Positions 49,469-58,962 of a stretch of DNA of 64,000 nt are shown piece after piece. How positions within the stretch are numbered: position 1 is the first letter of the stretch; each line of letters opens with the position of its first letter. Made by a program: the position numbers and the translations under genes. Where the stretch lies: the NCBI RefSeq assembly GCF_003261175.1, contig NZ_QLNP01000063.1:152703-216702 (forward strand), written 5' to 3'. This DNA is from Arthrobacter globiformis (GTDB lineage Bacteria > Actinomycetota > Actinomycetes > Actinomycetales > Micrococcaceae). The notes below the pieces were generated by a model. It was not told where the DNA came from and did not search any database. It saw nothing but the letters and a program-made list of their open reading frames with translations.

Positions 49469-50263
49469 TTAGCCGGCAGCCAGAGCGGCATTGACGAGCT
49501 TGGCGAGTTCCGGGGCAGCGCTTTCGGTCACGGCGCCGGCGGCTCCCGTTTTCGCGACTGTGGCCGCCAATGTGCCTTTAACACCCGTAACCGTTAGGAC
49601 GGCCTGCTTTTGGCCATTGGGGAGGGTCTGGGTTTGCAGCGCGCTTACCGACTTGTCCGCGTCCACCGGAACCTCGACCGGCTTCATCGAACTCGTGATT
49701 TTCTGCCCCTTCAGTTCGACCGTATAGGTTGAACAGTCGCGGACTGCTGCATCGCTCTTGTCGAACTGGGCTGTCATGACGGTGGGGTCCTTAACCGCGA
49801 AAACCGTCACGATCGTTGCAGTCTTGGCTTCCGCCGCCAGGCTTGCTCCCGCTGCGTAGGTGCTGCCTTCCGGAACCTGGGTGTTGTTGTCCGCCAGCAC
49901 CCCGCACGCTTTCGGCGTGATGACGGCGTTCTTGAGCAGTTCCCGGGCGACGATAAGCCCCTGGTCCAGCTGGGCGGCAGGAACCACTGTCAGCGCCCGT
50001 CCCTGCACGTCCTTGAGTCCTGTGACGATCGCCGTGAGGTCCTCGTTGGTGTAGGCCGTCGCCGCTGACGTCGGTGCGGCGGACGCGGAGGACGGTTCCG
50101 CCGTCGTACTTGCCGCCGGTGAAGTGCTGGAGGGTGCCGCGTCAGTTGCTGCAGACGCGGAACTCGAGGGAGCGGCCGTGGTTGACGGCGCTGGCCCTCC
50201 GCATCCGGCGAGGAAGAGTGCCGCCGCGGCGGTGAGGGAGAGTGGTGCGATGCTTCGCTGCAT
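49469..50263 (-). CDS. Secreted lipoprotein of unknown function
   Basis: 264 aa. Signal peptide QRSIAPLSLTAAAALFLAGCGG has a lipobox LAGC, so the Cys at about residue 20 would be lipidated. A Ser/Thr/Ala-rich linker (about 20-75) precedes a folded domain of about 180 residues (YTNEDLTAIVTGLKDVQG ... LVNAALAAG). It resembles the sensor-like DUF5642 or LppX-type domains only vaguely. The start at 50263 has GGGGAT before it; the frame is open further upstream without a signal peptide. Confidence 0.8.
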   Translation of the reverse strand: MQRSIAPLSLTAAAALFLAGCGGPAPSTTAAPSSSASAATDAAPSSTSPAASTTAEPSSASAAPTSAATAYTNEDLTAIVTGLKDVQGRALTVVPAAQLDQGLIVARELLKNAVITPKACGVLADNNTQVPEGSTYAAGASLAAEAKTATIVTVFAVKDPTVMTAQFDKSDAAVRDCSTYTVELKGQKITSSMKPVEVPVDADKSVSALQTQTLPNGQKQAVLTVTGVKGTLAATVAKTGAAGAVTESAAPELAKLVNAALAAG

Positions 50264-50536
50264 GAGTGGATCCCCGTTCCCTGTGCCGGCTGTCCCCCGG
50301 GTTCTCGCGGGACTATCCCGGTAAGCGCACCAGCCGGGGGCCGGAGCGCAGGGAGCAGCGTTCGGCTTTCGCCCGGCCGCGTGCGATTGCTCCGAGCGTA
50401 CGATGCTTGTCCCTGCAATGCCAGAGCGCCGGCGGGCCCAGTCGCGGCCTTGGCAGGAAAAACGCCGCGGGGCGGGTGCCAGCATTCCGACACCCGCCCC
50501 GAGGGCTCAGGACAATACTGGTTGGCGCAACGTGGC

Positions 50537-51901
50537 CTACTTCGCCGCCGACGGCTCCAGCTGTGTTGCGGCAGGCGCTGATGCCTTCTCCGTGACGTCG
50601 GAGGCCGGCTTCCGCTCCTTGAGGAAGTACACCAGGACGGCGGCCACCGTCGATGCTGCTGCCAGGGCGAACAGGCCGGGCACAACGCTTCCGGTCTGCT
50701 CCTTGATGATGCCGAACCCGAACGGTGCCACGAAGCCGCCGAGGTTGCCCAGGGAGTTGATGATGGCGATGGCGGGGGCGAGGACGAGCGGGTGCAGGGT
50801 CGACTGCGGGATGGTCCAGAACAGCGGTGATGCGCTTTTGAAGCCCATGGCTGCGACGGCCAGGAACACCAGGGCAAGGACCGGGGAAGCGACGGCCGCT
50901 GCGAGCGTGCCGACGGCGGCCACGAGGAGTGCGGCGACCAGCAGCGGGCGCTTGGACTTCGCCTTGTCCTGCCACTTGGCCGCGAAGTACATGGCGAAGA
51001 CGGCGCACACCCACGGGATGGAGGAGAGGAAGCCGACGCTCAGGTCCGTGGTGCCAGGGATCTGCTTGACAATGCTCGGCAGCCAGAACGTGTTCGCATA
51101 AATGGAAAGCTGCACGGAGAAGTAGATCCCGCACAGCAGGAGGATCTGCGGGTTCAGGAGCATCTTCCAGCGGTTGACCTTGCCGTCCTGCTTGCCGTTG
51201 GCCGTCGTGTGCTGGGAGTCCTCCTGGGCGATCGTTGCCGTCAGGGCCGATTTCTCGCCAGCCGTCAGCCACTTGGCATCCTGGACCTTTGCGTCCAGGA
51301 AGAAGAACACGGTGGTGCCGACGATGACGGAGAGTGCCCCCTCGAAGCCGAACAGCCACTGCCAGCCGCGCAGGCCCAGGACGTCGTGCAGGCTCAGGAG
51401 CAGGCCGGCGATGGGGCCGGCCAGGGCGGCTGCCACCGAGGATCCGGCGATGAAGACGGCGGTCGCCTTGCCGCGCTGGCCGGCGGGGACCCAGCGGGCG
51501 AAGTAGAAGATGACGGCCGGGAAGAAGCCTGCTTCCGCAGCACCGAGCAGGAACCGCAGTACGTAGAACATCGTCTCGCTCTGGACGAACGCCATCAGGA
51601 AGGACACGATGCCCCAGCTGATCATGATCCGGGTCAGCCAGATTTTGGCACCGTACTTCTCCATCATCACGTTGCTGGGCAGTTCGAAGATGGCATACGC
51701 AATGAAGAACAGACCGGCGCCGAAACCGTAGGCCGCGGCGCCGATGCCGACGTCAGCCTGCAGATGGTCTTGGGCGTAGCCGATGTTGGACCTGTTCAGC
51801 TGGTTGCATACGAGCATGACCAGCATGATGGGCAGCACACGCCGGAAAAACTTCTTCATGGCCGAAGCCAGATCCGTGACAGCGGTGTCTACAGACTGCA
51901 T
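50537..51901 (-). CDS. MFS transporter, anion:cation symporter family
   Basis: 454-aa permease with 12 TM helices. The start region PIMLVMLVCNQLNRSNIGYAQ, the loop FLLGAAEAGFFPAVIFYFARWVPAGQRGKA and a central cytoplasmic loop are typical of the ACS family, which moves organic anions such as hexarates, hexuronates or tartrate. It lies beside a FadR-type regulator and a talarate/galactarate dehydratase, so a hexarate substrate is the best inference. The 233-base gap to the fadR-type gene may contain its own promoter; no palindromic operator was seen there. Confidence 0.87.
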   Translation of the reverse strand: MQSVDTAVTDLASAMKKFFRRVLPIMLVMLVCNQLNRSNIGYAQDHLQADVGIGAAAYGFGAGLFFIAYAIFELPSNVMMEKYGAKIWLTRIMISWGIVSFLMAFVQSETMFYVLRFLLGAAEAGFFPAVIFYFARWVPAGQRGKATAVFIAGSSVAAALAGPIAGLLLSLHDVLGLRGWQWLFGFEGALSVIVGTTVFFFLDAKVQDAKWLTAGEKSALTATIAQEDSQHTTANGKQDGKVNRWKMLLNPQILLLCGIYFSVQLSIYANTFWLPSIVKQIPGTTDLSVGFLSSIPWVCAVFAMYFAAKWQDKAKSKRPLLVAALLVAAVGTLAAAVASPVLALVFLAVAAMGFKSASPLFWTIPQSTLHPLVLAPAIAIINSLGNLGGFVAPFGFGIIKEQTGSVVPGLFALAAASTVAAVLVYFLKERKPASDVTEKASAPAATQLEPSAAK

Positions 51902-52134
51902 GGGGGGAATCCTCTTTGATAGAGCAGCAAGATCACGCTGTGGGGACTACGGGGCAGGCCGTTGTGGTCCTCGCCACAGCACCTATTAACTGTAAGCAGT
52001 GGGTTTCATGCCCGTCCAACACGCATATTGCATGGCGCGATACCCGCAGGGAACTGCTGCTCGCTACCGGGGCCCGACGTCGGCCTTTACCGCCGTAACA
52101 GGGCAGCCGGCCTCGAGGATCACCCGTTGGGCGC

Positions 52135-52830
52135 CTATTCGCGTCCGGCGCGAAGGCGGCGCCGCGAGTTGGCCAGGTGGTTCCGCATGGCAGCGGAGGC
52201 CGCCGCTCCGTCGGCGTCTGTAATGGCGGCGAAGATGGATCCGTGCTCATGGACCACCTGTTCGAAATGGTCCCGGGCGTAATGCTCGACGCCGGTCATC
52301 AGGCGGGTGCGCGGCATGGCGATCATCGTCTGGCCGAGGGAGGCAAGGCAGTCCGTGTAGAAGGGGTTGCCCGACGCTGCGGCCACGGCCTTGTGGAACT
52401 CGAAGTCTGCCTTCATGGCGTGCGCCGGGTGCTCGACGCTGTCCGTGAACTCCGCCAGGGCTTGCCGGATGGCGTTCAGCTGCCGCTCTGTCCGGTTTCC
52501 GGCCGCCAGCGCTGCGGCTTCGGTTTCCACGCCCATCCGGAATTCGAGCAGGTGCAGCCGGTCCTCGGCGGTGACCACAGCCCTGGTGGGCTGGCCCGAC
52601 GTCGGACTTCCCGTGGGCGGGGTCAGCGCGAAGCTGCCCCGCCCGCGTTCGGTTTCCACGAGACCTTCTGCCTGGAGCCGCGTGAGCGCGGACCGGACGA
52701 CTGTCCGGCTGACGCCGAACTCACCGATGAGGGTGTTTTCGCTCGGAAGCTTTTCGCCGGGCTGGATGACGCCGTCGACGATGCGGGTGCGAAGGTCGGC
52801 GGCGAGCTCCGCGGTCAGGTTCCGGCTCAT
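52135..52830 (-). CDS. FadR-type GntR-family transcriptional regulator
   Basis: 231 aa. The N-terminal winged helix has LAADLRTRIVDGVIQPGEKLPSE and FGVSRTVVRSALTRLQAEGLV; the C-terminal FCD domain binds metal and ligand through DFEFHKAV, HEHGSIFAAI and the His of MRNHLANSR. It lies 10 bases after the dehydratase gene and probably senses its substrate or product. A matching palindromic operator lies upstream of the dehydratase (54016-54041). Confidence 0.92.
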   Translation of the reverse strand: MSRNLTAELAADLRTRIVDGVIQPGEKLPSENTLIGEFGVSRTVVRSALTRLQAEGLVETERGRGSFALTPPTGSPTSGQPTRAVVTAEDRLHLLEFRMGVETEAAALAAGNRTERQLNAIRQALAEFTDSVEHPAHAMKADFEFHKAVAAASGNPFYTDCLASLGQTMIAMPRTRLMTGVEHYARDHFEQVVHEHGSIFAAITDADGAAASAAMRNHLANSRRRLRAGRE

Positions 52831-52840
52831 GGATTCAAGG

Positions 52841-53968
52841 TTACGCGCCGAATTCCGCAGTTTCGGTGGTCCACGCGCGGGCCTGGTCGCTGAGGCTGAC
52901 GCCGAGGCCCGGGCGGTCCGGAACGATCATGCGGCCGTCCTTGGTTTCGAGACGTTCGTTGAACAGCGGGTCCAGCCAGTCGAAGTGCTCCACCCACGGT
53001 TCGCGGGGGTAGGCGGCGGCGAGGTGCAGGTGGATTTCCATGGCGAAGTGCGGGGCGAGGCCCAGGCCGCGTTCGTCCGCGAGGGCCGCCAGGCGGAGGA
53101 ACTGGGTGATGCCGCCGACGCGCGGGGCGTCGGGCTGGATGATGTCGCAGCCGTTGGCGGCGATGAGGCCCTTGTGTTCGGCGACGGAGGCGAGCATTTC
53201 GCCGGTGGCGATGGGGGTGTCCAGCACCTGCGCGAGGTGGGCGTGGCCTTGGAAGTCGTAGGCGTCCAGCGGCTCTTCGATCCAGATGAGGTTGAATTCC
53301 TCGAGCTGGCGGCCCATGCGCAGCGCCGTGGCGCGGTCCCACTGCTGGTTGGCGTCGACCATGAGCGGCACGTCCCAGCCGATGTGGTCGCGGATGCCTG
53401 CAACGCGGCGAAGGTCTTCCTTGGTGTCCGGGAGGCCCACCTTGATCTTGATGCCGCCGATGCCCTCATCGACGGACTGCGTGGCGCGGGCCTTCACCTC
53501 GTCGAGGGTGGCGTTCAGGAAGCCGCCGGAGGTGTTGTAGGTCTGGACGGAGTCGCGGTAGGAGCCCAGGAGCTTGGCCAGGGGGAGGCCGGCGCGCTTG
53601 GCCTTGAGGTCGTAGAGGGCGATGTCGATGGCGGCGAGGGCCTGGGTGGCGACGCCTGAGCGGCCCACGGAGGCGCCGGCCCAGAGGAGTTTGGTGTAGA
53701 GCTTGCCGATGTCGTTCGGGTCCTCGCCGATGATTCCTTCGGCGACTTCCTTGGCATGGGCGTACTGGGCGGGGCCGCCGGCGCGCTTGGAGTAGCTGAA
53801 GCCGAGGCCGGTGTGGCCCTGTTCGGTGGTGATCTCGGCGAAGAGGAAGACGACTTCGGTCATGGGCTTCTGGCGGCCGGTGAACACCTTCGCGTCGCTG
53901 ATCGGGACGGCCAGCGGAAGGCGGGCGGTGGAAAGTTTGACGTGCCGGATGAGGTCGACGGTGCTCAT
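52841..53968 (-). CDS. L-talarate/galactarate dehydratase (enolase superfamily)
   Basis: 375-aa acid-sugar dehydratase of the mandelate racemase group. Conserved pieces are close to the characterised Salmonella enzyme as I remember it: PISDAKVFTGRQKPMTEV, GFSYSKRAGG, KLLWAGASVGRSG, KxK in GIKIKVG, metal ligands around LMVDANQQWD and IWIEEPLDAYD, and APHFAMEIHLHLAAAYP with the acid/base His. It dehydrates galactarate/talarate to a keto-deoxy acid. ATG at 53968 has AAGGAG before it. Confidence 0.9.
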   Translation of the reverse strand: MSTVDLIRHVKLSTARLPLAVPISDAKVFTGRQKPMTEVVFLFAEITTEQGHTGLGFSYSKRAGGPAQYAHAKEVAEGIIGEDPNDIGKLYTKLLWAGASVGRSGVATQALAAIDIALYDLKAKRAGLPLAKLLGSYRDSVQTYNTSGGFLNATLDEVKARATQSVDEGIGGIKIKVGLPDTKEDLRRVAGIRDHIGWDVPLMVDANQQWDRATALRMGRQLEEFNLIWIEEPLDAYDFQGHAHLAQVLDTPIATGEMLASVAEHKGLIAANGCDIIQPDAPRVGGITQFLRLAALADERGLGLAPHFAMEIHLHLAAAYPREPWVEHFDWLDPLFNERLETKDGRMIVPDRPGLGVSLSDQARAWTTETAEFGA

Positions 53969-54015
53969 GGATTCTCCTTGGGAAAGTAGGGGCGACATCG
54001 CCCGTAGACCTAGGA

Positions 54016-54041
54016 TACAAGCGTGGTACTTGTAGTACAAG
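54016..54041. promoter_or_regulatory. FadR-type operator upstream of the dehydratase
   Basis: CTTGTAGTACAAG (54029-54041) is a 13-base palindrome containing TTGTAGTACAA, which matches the FadR-subfamily pattern TNGTNNNACNA. An overlapping inverted pair TACAAG (54016) and CTTGTA (54029) may form a second half-site arrangement. It lies about 48-73 bases before the dehydratase start, where a repressor would block the promoter. Confidence 0.75.
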
Positions 54042-55068
54042 CGCTTCCGGGTCGGCTTAGTGCCAGCAACCGGGCACAGGATGGCTGTCGGACTGGCGAT
54101 GTCGGAGTTGATCGAGTCGGCTCACTGAGCGGTCTCGGCGTCGCCAACCTGCGATTCAGCGATCGCCCGTTGGGCGCCGAAAATCGGCGACCGAGTTTTA
54201 GCCAGGTGATGAGTGCGCGGCGAGTCCCTGAAATGAAGGAACGTTGCCGGCGCAACCTGTTCTACAGGCATAGACCTCCACCTGGCCTGAACCAATTGCG
54301 CAACAACCTGTTGCACAATTGCCGTGTGGTCACGCCTGCTGCTGCACGAACTACTGACTAGGAGCAATTGTCTTGGTACCCGGCAGCAGCGCCTGAGCAC
54401 GAACGGTCCCTGAACACGACCATGAAAAAGACCCTGAAGGGGGTCAGGGGCAGCACCCGCAGACTTTGTCCAACGGCTTGTTGGACGAGATTTCGAACTG
54501 GCACCAGCAAATTGTGAAGGACTCCTGAAATTACGAATTCCTCAGTCTCTCCGGCGAGGTCGCCCAACGCGACCTCCGCAACGCCCTCACCAACAGGACA
54601 AGGAAACGCTCCCTTGGCGCTCAGTCCCGGTTGCGCCTTCGTCGGACGGCAAGTGCATCTTCTATGTCGACGGCGACGGCTTCTATGTGGACTGGCCGGA
54701 TCGCAACCTAGGCTAAAGGACCAGTCGCCCGCACGGATGATATCGCCCTAAACCGTCGAGAACAGCTCGCGCCCAGGCTTACATATGCGCTGTTATCGGC
54801 GTTGCAAAGAACCGCGGACTTTCAATCAGTGTTCGTGAGAGTCGGCGGGATGTCTCCGCCGGGTTGTCACAGCGGATCCCGACCTCAGGCAGTGCGATTC
54901 TCTGCGAACGTCGGCCGCGACTGCACAAGAATGAGGCCGGACGCCCGAAGCCCTGTTAGGCGATACCGTATCGTCCCGGCATCACTTCTGTTCGCCCGCT
55001 ACGCTAGAATCTCGCAGCGGGAAGAACGCTAACAACCCCGTGGGGGTGCAAATACGCGGAGGAGACAA
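54042..55068. other. Region without an intact gene at the island's left edge
   Basis: About 1 kb. No complete gene with ribosome site and family motifs was found. It includes a probable gene remnant (listed next) and, at the right end, the ribosome site GGAGGAGACA of the following gene. Base composition is mixed and less GC-rich than in core genes. Confidence 0.55.
54534..54716 (+). pseudogene. Possible C-terminal remnant of a protein gene
   Basis: Two protein-like stretches lie in different frames. The first reads EFLSLSGEVAQRDLRNAL; the second continues DKETLPWRSVPVAPSSDG and then KCIFYVDGDGFYVDWPDRN before TAA at 54714. The second has an aromatic, well-formed C-terminal look and no start. 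A frameshift between about 54590 and 54610 would join them. The family is not recognised. Confidence 0.3.
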
Positions 55069-56127
55069 GTGGCGAGGGCAGGAACTGAGGCCTACTTTGA
55101 GCTGTACGGGAAGGTCGAGGAAGCTAAGCCGGTAGTTGAGCACGATTCCTTCTCGACGAGATTTGATTCTCCCGTTGTGGCCGAGATGGTCCGTGAAGTT
55201 TTTTATGTCCTACATACCTTTCTGAACGAGCACTCCATCCAGGAAGTAGATGCTGATCTGGCGATGAACGGCGGTGCACATATTGACGGAGAGTATGCGT
55301 GGTTCGTGGGCAGTGGTGCTCTTTACACGGCGCAGAGCCTAGAGGGAATTACTGGACTCGCTTATCGACAAGTAAAAGCGCCCGCCCAGGTCGCCTCGGA
55401 TTTCAGAAAGAATGTTGAACTGCTCACCGCCCAGGTAGGTGACTTCCTGGACCGGATTGGCGGGACTGCGGCAACACGAGCGGCGGTTCAGCTAGCAGTA
55501 ACGGCCCTCAACGATCTGCGTCGGAGGGAAGTAACGCGTCTCCTCGAAGATGTTGAGGGTGTTGTTGAACAGATTCAGGAGCAGAAGAAGAAAGCCGAAG
55601 CCTCTGCGACTGCTGCCTCGGACGCTGCCGGAATAACGGGTGATGCCGCACTGTCGTCTTACTACAGCGAGCTGGCGGCGGAAGAAAAGCAGGCAGCAAA
55701 CACCTTCCGCAAGCTAACGGTCGTTATGGCATTCGCTGGCGCCGGGGCGACTGGGATTTTCTTAGCTGGCCACAGCTTCGGATTGGTGTGGCTAGACGTT
55801 GCCCAAGGAGACTACGTCCACCTAATTCAGCGCGCCGTCTTCGTTGGTGGTGTGTTTGGCCTCGCCGGTTACTTTGCCAGGCAGGCGCACCAACATAGAT
55901 CGATGGCCAACTGGGCTTCCGCGCTTGCAGTGCAACTCATGACATTTGACGCGTACCTACGCGCTGTTGATAGCTCGGAAGTGAAAGACGACCTACGGAG
56001 ATCATTCGCCGCAAGAGTTTTCGGCGAGCATCCTGCAATGAAGGGCGAGCCCGTGCCGACGCCGTCAGCTGCAGCGATGGACACGGCCGTCGACTGGGCA
56101 GCGAAACTGATGCCCGGTGGCAAATAA
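55069..56127 (+). CDS. Coiled-coil protein with two TM helices, unknown function
   Basis: 352 aa from GTG with GGAGGAGACA before it. Residues 1-150 are a mixed alpha/beta region not matched to a family (FELYGKVEEAKPVVEHDSF; FYVLHTFLNEHSIQEV). A coiled coil follows at about 150-215 (EQIQEQKKKAEASAT). TM helices lie at about 216-236 and 256-271, and a helical tail ends AVDWAAKLMPGGK. Codon use is less GC-biased than in the core genes, consistent with acquisition by transfer. Next come a small frame and the NTPase gene on the same strand, suggesting one module. Confidence 0.75.
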   Translation: MARAGTEAYFELYGKVEEAKPVVEHDSFSTRFDSPVVAEMVREVFYVLHTFLNEHSIQEVDADLAMNGGAHIDGEYAWFVGSGALYTAQSLEGITGLAYRQVKAPAQVASDFRKNVELLTAQVGDFLDRIGGTAATRAAVQLAVTALNDLRRREVTRLLEDVEGVVEQIQEQKKKAEASATAASDAAGITGDAALSSYYSELAAEEKQAANTFRKLTVVMAFAGAGATGIFLAGHSFGLVWLDVAQGDYVHLIQRAVFVGGVFGLAGYFARQAHQHRSMANWASALAVQLMTFDAYLRAVDSSEVKDDLRRSFAARVFGEHPAMKGEPVPTPSAAAMDTAVDWAAKLMPGGK

Positions 56128-56158
56128 ACCCTCTCCGGTCCTGCAGGGTGTCCTCGGA

Positions 56159-56434
56159 ATGCCAACAAACGAGCGCATCGAGGGGTCCCTGGAAGACTTC
56201 GTCGGCCTTCCTGGGCATGAGGACCTCCTGATACGGGGTGGTGAAGTTCGCGCGACGGGGCCAGTCAGATCGATTCGAATCCGCGAAGGATTCACTTCCA
56301 ACAAGAAAGATGAGAAAGCCAACGTAGTCTCATCCATTCCATTCCCGACTTTCCCTTCACCTTCGGGTGGCGTGGATGCAGAAGCTTCTTGCCTAAACTT
56401 TCCGAAAGGGACGCTGCTCAGAGCTGTCCAATAG
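56159..56434 (+). CDS. Putative small protein in the island
   Basis: About 91 aa from ATG 56159 (PTNERIEGSLEDFVGLPGHE ... IRIREGFTSNKKDEKANVV). A GTG at 56117 overlapping the previous gene is an alternative start. The first 60 residues look protein-like, with a LPGHEDLLIRGGEV stretch; the end is less convincing. Ribosome site is weak. No family recognised. It may be real because it bridges the two larger genes with little free space. Confidence 0.35.
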   Translation: MPTNERIEGSLEDFVGLPGHEDLLIRGGEVRATGPVRSIRIREGFTSNKKDEKANVVSSIPFPTFPSPSGGVDAEASCLNFPKGTLLRAVQ

Positions 56435-56453
56435 AGATCTTCAGGGGGAACCT

Positions 56454-58859
56454 TTGCCGTCATCTTGGCGCTCACGGAAGCGCCGCGAATCTAGCCTTGG
56501 GTTGCTTGCTTGCATCGTCATACTCGCGGCCGCCAATACCTTCCTCACCCGCGTCGGATGGGACCCGTGGATCTTAGGGTCCCTCATGATTGCCTGCGCC
56601 GTTTTGGCGGTCCTTGTACCGTTCGTGAAGGAAAGGCACAAAGCCACGGACGCTGCGGTAGCAATTCGACAGCAAAATATGCGGACCAGTGGACCCGAAT
56701 CGATGACCGGTCTGCTTGCCAAGGACATTCCACTCCGGATGTGGGGCGTCCACCAGTCTTGGATCGAAACTCCCTACTTACATCGGGATGCCGAAGAGGA
56801 GACAAAGAAGGCACTCGCTCGGCTTGAGCCGGTCCTAATCCTAGGTTCCTCTATGGCAGGGAAGACTCGGATGGCGGCGGAACTTGTGCAAGAGCTCTTT
56901 CCCGGTAAGCGCGTGTTCATTCCGGACCCCCCAGACGGCTTAGCGAATGTCATGAACGCCGGCGATATGCCCGAGCAGCACGTGGTGTGGCTGGATGATC
57001 TCGAGAGGTATCTTCAGGATTCAAAAAACGCGAAGGCAAGGTGGATTGAGGGCCTTCAGAAGAGCGGGAATATCGTCGTGGCGACCATGCGGTCTAGCCT
57101 ATTCGAAGGGTTCATGCCGAATAATGATCAACCTAGAACGCAGTGGGAAACCTTGCAATGCTTCACAAGGGTGCACCTTACCGACGAAACTGTTGAAAGC
57201 CAGAGGCTGGCGAGCCTGAGCAGAAACCCGGAACTACGCAGGGGTATCTTGAACTACGGTTTGGGTACTTACCTCGGTGGAGGATTCCTAGCCGTAGAGC
57301 GGTTAGATGCCGGTCGTTCCACTAATCCTGTCGGGAGAGCTTTCGTATTGGCAGCCATTGACTGGCAGCGGTCTGGGATCGGTGATGCAATCCCGGAGGC
57401 TGTCGCCCGGGCCCTCGTTAGTACATACGCCGCTAGCAGCAAATCTCGGCCATCAGCTGAGGAGCTCGACGCCGGCTTGAAATGGTCCACTGCAAAGACT
57501 GTCGGCGGTGGCCTCTTCAGCCTGCTGGAACTGACCCAGGACGGCAGCCTGCGTCCCTTCGATTATCTGGTGGACCATGTTGCCTCGTCCGGTGTGCCGG
57601 TTACATCACAGGTCTGGCGGGCGGCCGTGAAAAGTGATGTGCCTCCCGGGCAGCTGACGAGCGCAGGCATCAATGCGCAATTCGCCGGTCATGATGACAT
57701 CGCCGCGGCATTCTTCGAACGTGCAGCTCGATTGGGCGACTCGAACGCAATGGTCAACTATGCAATCAGTCTTGAGCGACAGGATCAGATTGGCGAAGCA
57801 AAAGTCTGGGACACCAAGGCCGCGGAGGCCGGAAATCCGCGCGGAGTGACCGGACTCGCGGTCAAATTGCTACGGGAAGGAAAAACGGAGGACGCCGAAA
57901 AACTTCTCCAGCAGGCGGCCGGCGCCGGGGAGGGATCGGCTATGACAAACCTCGGCTACATACTCATTGGCCGCGGTGAAACGGCTGAGGGAATCGCATG
58001 GCACAAACGGGCTGCAGAGGCGGGAAGTCCTCTAGGCATGACCAATTACGGTCTGCAGCTGGAGCTGCAGGGCAACGTCACAGCCGCTGAGGCTTGGTAT
58101 CGTAAGGCACAGAGCAAGGGGGACGGAGCCGCCCTCTTTCAATTGGCCATGTTGTCCAAGAAGCAGGGCAAGAGCGATGAAGTGGAGCCGCTCCTGCGCG
58201 AAGCTGTGAAGCGGGGAAATCCCGCAGCCATGGGCTGGCTCGGTTCCATAATGGCCGCCAAGGGGCAACAGCTAGAAGCAGAGCGTCTGTTTGAGAGGGC
58301 CGCCAAACGAGGTGGAGCCGCCGGACTTGCGATGGTTGCAAGAAAGCTTGCTGAAGAAGGGAACTACGATGAGGCGGAAAGGCTACTCAGGAGAGCGGTC
58401 GAGCAGAAACTTCCTGGCTCGATTACTGATCTAGGCGTCATTTACGTCCGCCAAGGTCGAATAGAAGATGCTAAGTCGCAATACGCGTTGGGGATTGCAG
58501 CAGGTGAGGACCAAGCCAGACTCAATCTTGGCCTCCTCCTCATTGAGGAAGGCGAGTTGCAAGATGGGCAAGCTCTATTCAGAGCGGCCGCCAATCGCGG
58601 ATCTTCGGACGGCATGTACTTGTTGGCGCAGTCTTTGTTAGAGGAGGGAAAGAGAGGGGACGCTGCCGAAGCGGCCGTGCTCCTGGAGAAAGCAGCGGTA
58701 TTGGGGCATCTGGATGCTCTCTGTGAGTCGGGGAAAAGGGCCGCCGATCAGGGTGATCTCGTCAAGGCATTCAAGCGTCTGGCTCAGGCGGCGGATCACG
58801 GACACCTCCACGCTGCCGAATGTCTTGCTCTTTTGAAGTTGCAGGCCGGTGAGAAGTGA
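56454..58859 (+). CDS. Membrane-anchored P-loop NTPase with Sel1/TPR repeats (STAND-like)
   Basis: 801 aa from TTG with AGGGGG before it. Two N-terminal TM helices (about 15-36 and 40-58) are followed by a P-loop NTPase: Walker A GSSMAGKT (131-138) and Walker B HVVWLDDLERY (Asp181, Asp182), with NIVVATMRSS as a likely sensor strand. A helical region leads to a long run of roughly 36-residue Sel1/TPR-type repeats from about 405 to 795 (AEAGNPRGVTGLAVKLLREG; AKRGGAAGLAMVARKLAEEG). The NTPase-plus-repeat layout is that of STAND signalling ATPases, where the repeats sense a ligand. A role in defence or stress sensing is inferred. Confidence 0.8.
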   Translation: MPSSWRSRKRRESSLGLLACIVILAAANTFLTRVGWDPWILGSLMIACAVLAVLVPFVKERHKATDAAVAIRQQNMRTSGPESMTGLLAKDIPLRMWGVHQSWIETPYLHRDAEEETKKALARLEPVLILGSSMAGKTRMAAELVQELFPGKRVFIPDPPDGLANVMNAGDMPEQHVVWLDDLERYLQDSKNAKARWIEGLQKSGNIVVATMRSSLFEGFMPNNDQPRTQWETLQCFTRVHLTDETVESQRLASLSRNPELRRGILNYGLGTYLGGGFLAVERLDAGRSTNPVGRAFVLAAIDWQRSGIGDAIPEAVARALVSTYAASSKSRPSAEELDAGLKWSTAKTVGGGLFSLLELTQDGSLRPFDYLVDHVASSGVPVTSQVWRAAVKSDVPPGQLTSAGINAQFAGHDDIAAAFFERAARLGDSNAMVNYAISLERQDQIGEAKVWDTKAAEAGNPRGVTGLAVKLLREGKTEDAEKLLQQAAGAGEGSAMTNLGYILIGRGETAEGIAWHKRAAEAGSPLGMTNYGLQLELQGNVTAAEAWYRKAQSKGDGAALFQLAMLSKKQGKSDEVEPLLREAVKRGNPAAMGWLGSIMAAKGQQLEAERLFERAAKRGGAAGLAMVARKLAEEGNYDEAERLLRRAVEQKLPGSITDLGVIYVRQGRIEDAKSQYALGIAAGEDQARLNLGLLLIEEGELQDGQALFRAAANRGSSDGMYLLAQSLLEEGKRGDAAEAAVLLEKAAVLGHLDALCESGKRAADQGDLVKAFKRLAQAADHGHLHAAECLALLKLQAGEK

Positions 58860-58962
58860 TGCGCCATCCCGTTAGGAGGACCGTTGGCGGTCGCCTGCGT
58901 GAACTGACCCGCCTGAACGATCGCGATGCTAGGGACGGACTGCCAGCACACGTTGACTTCGG

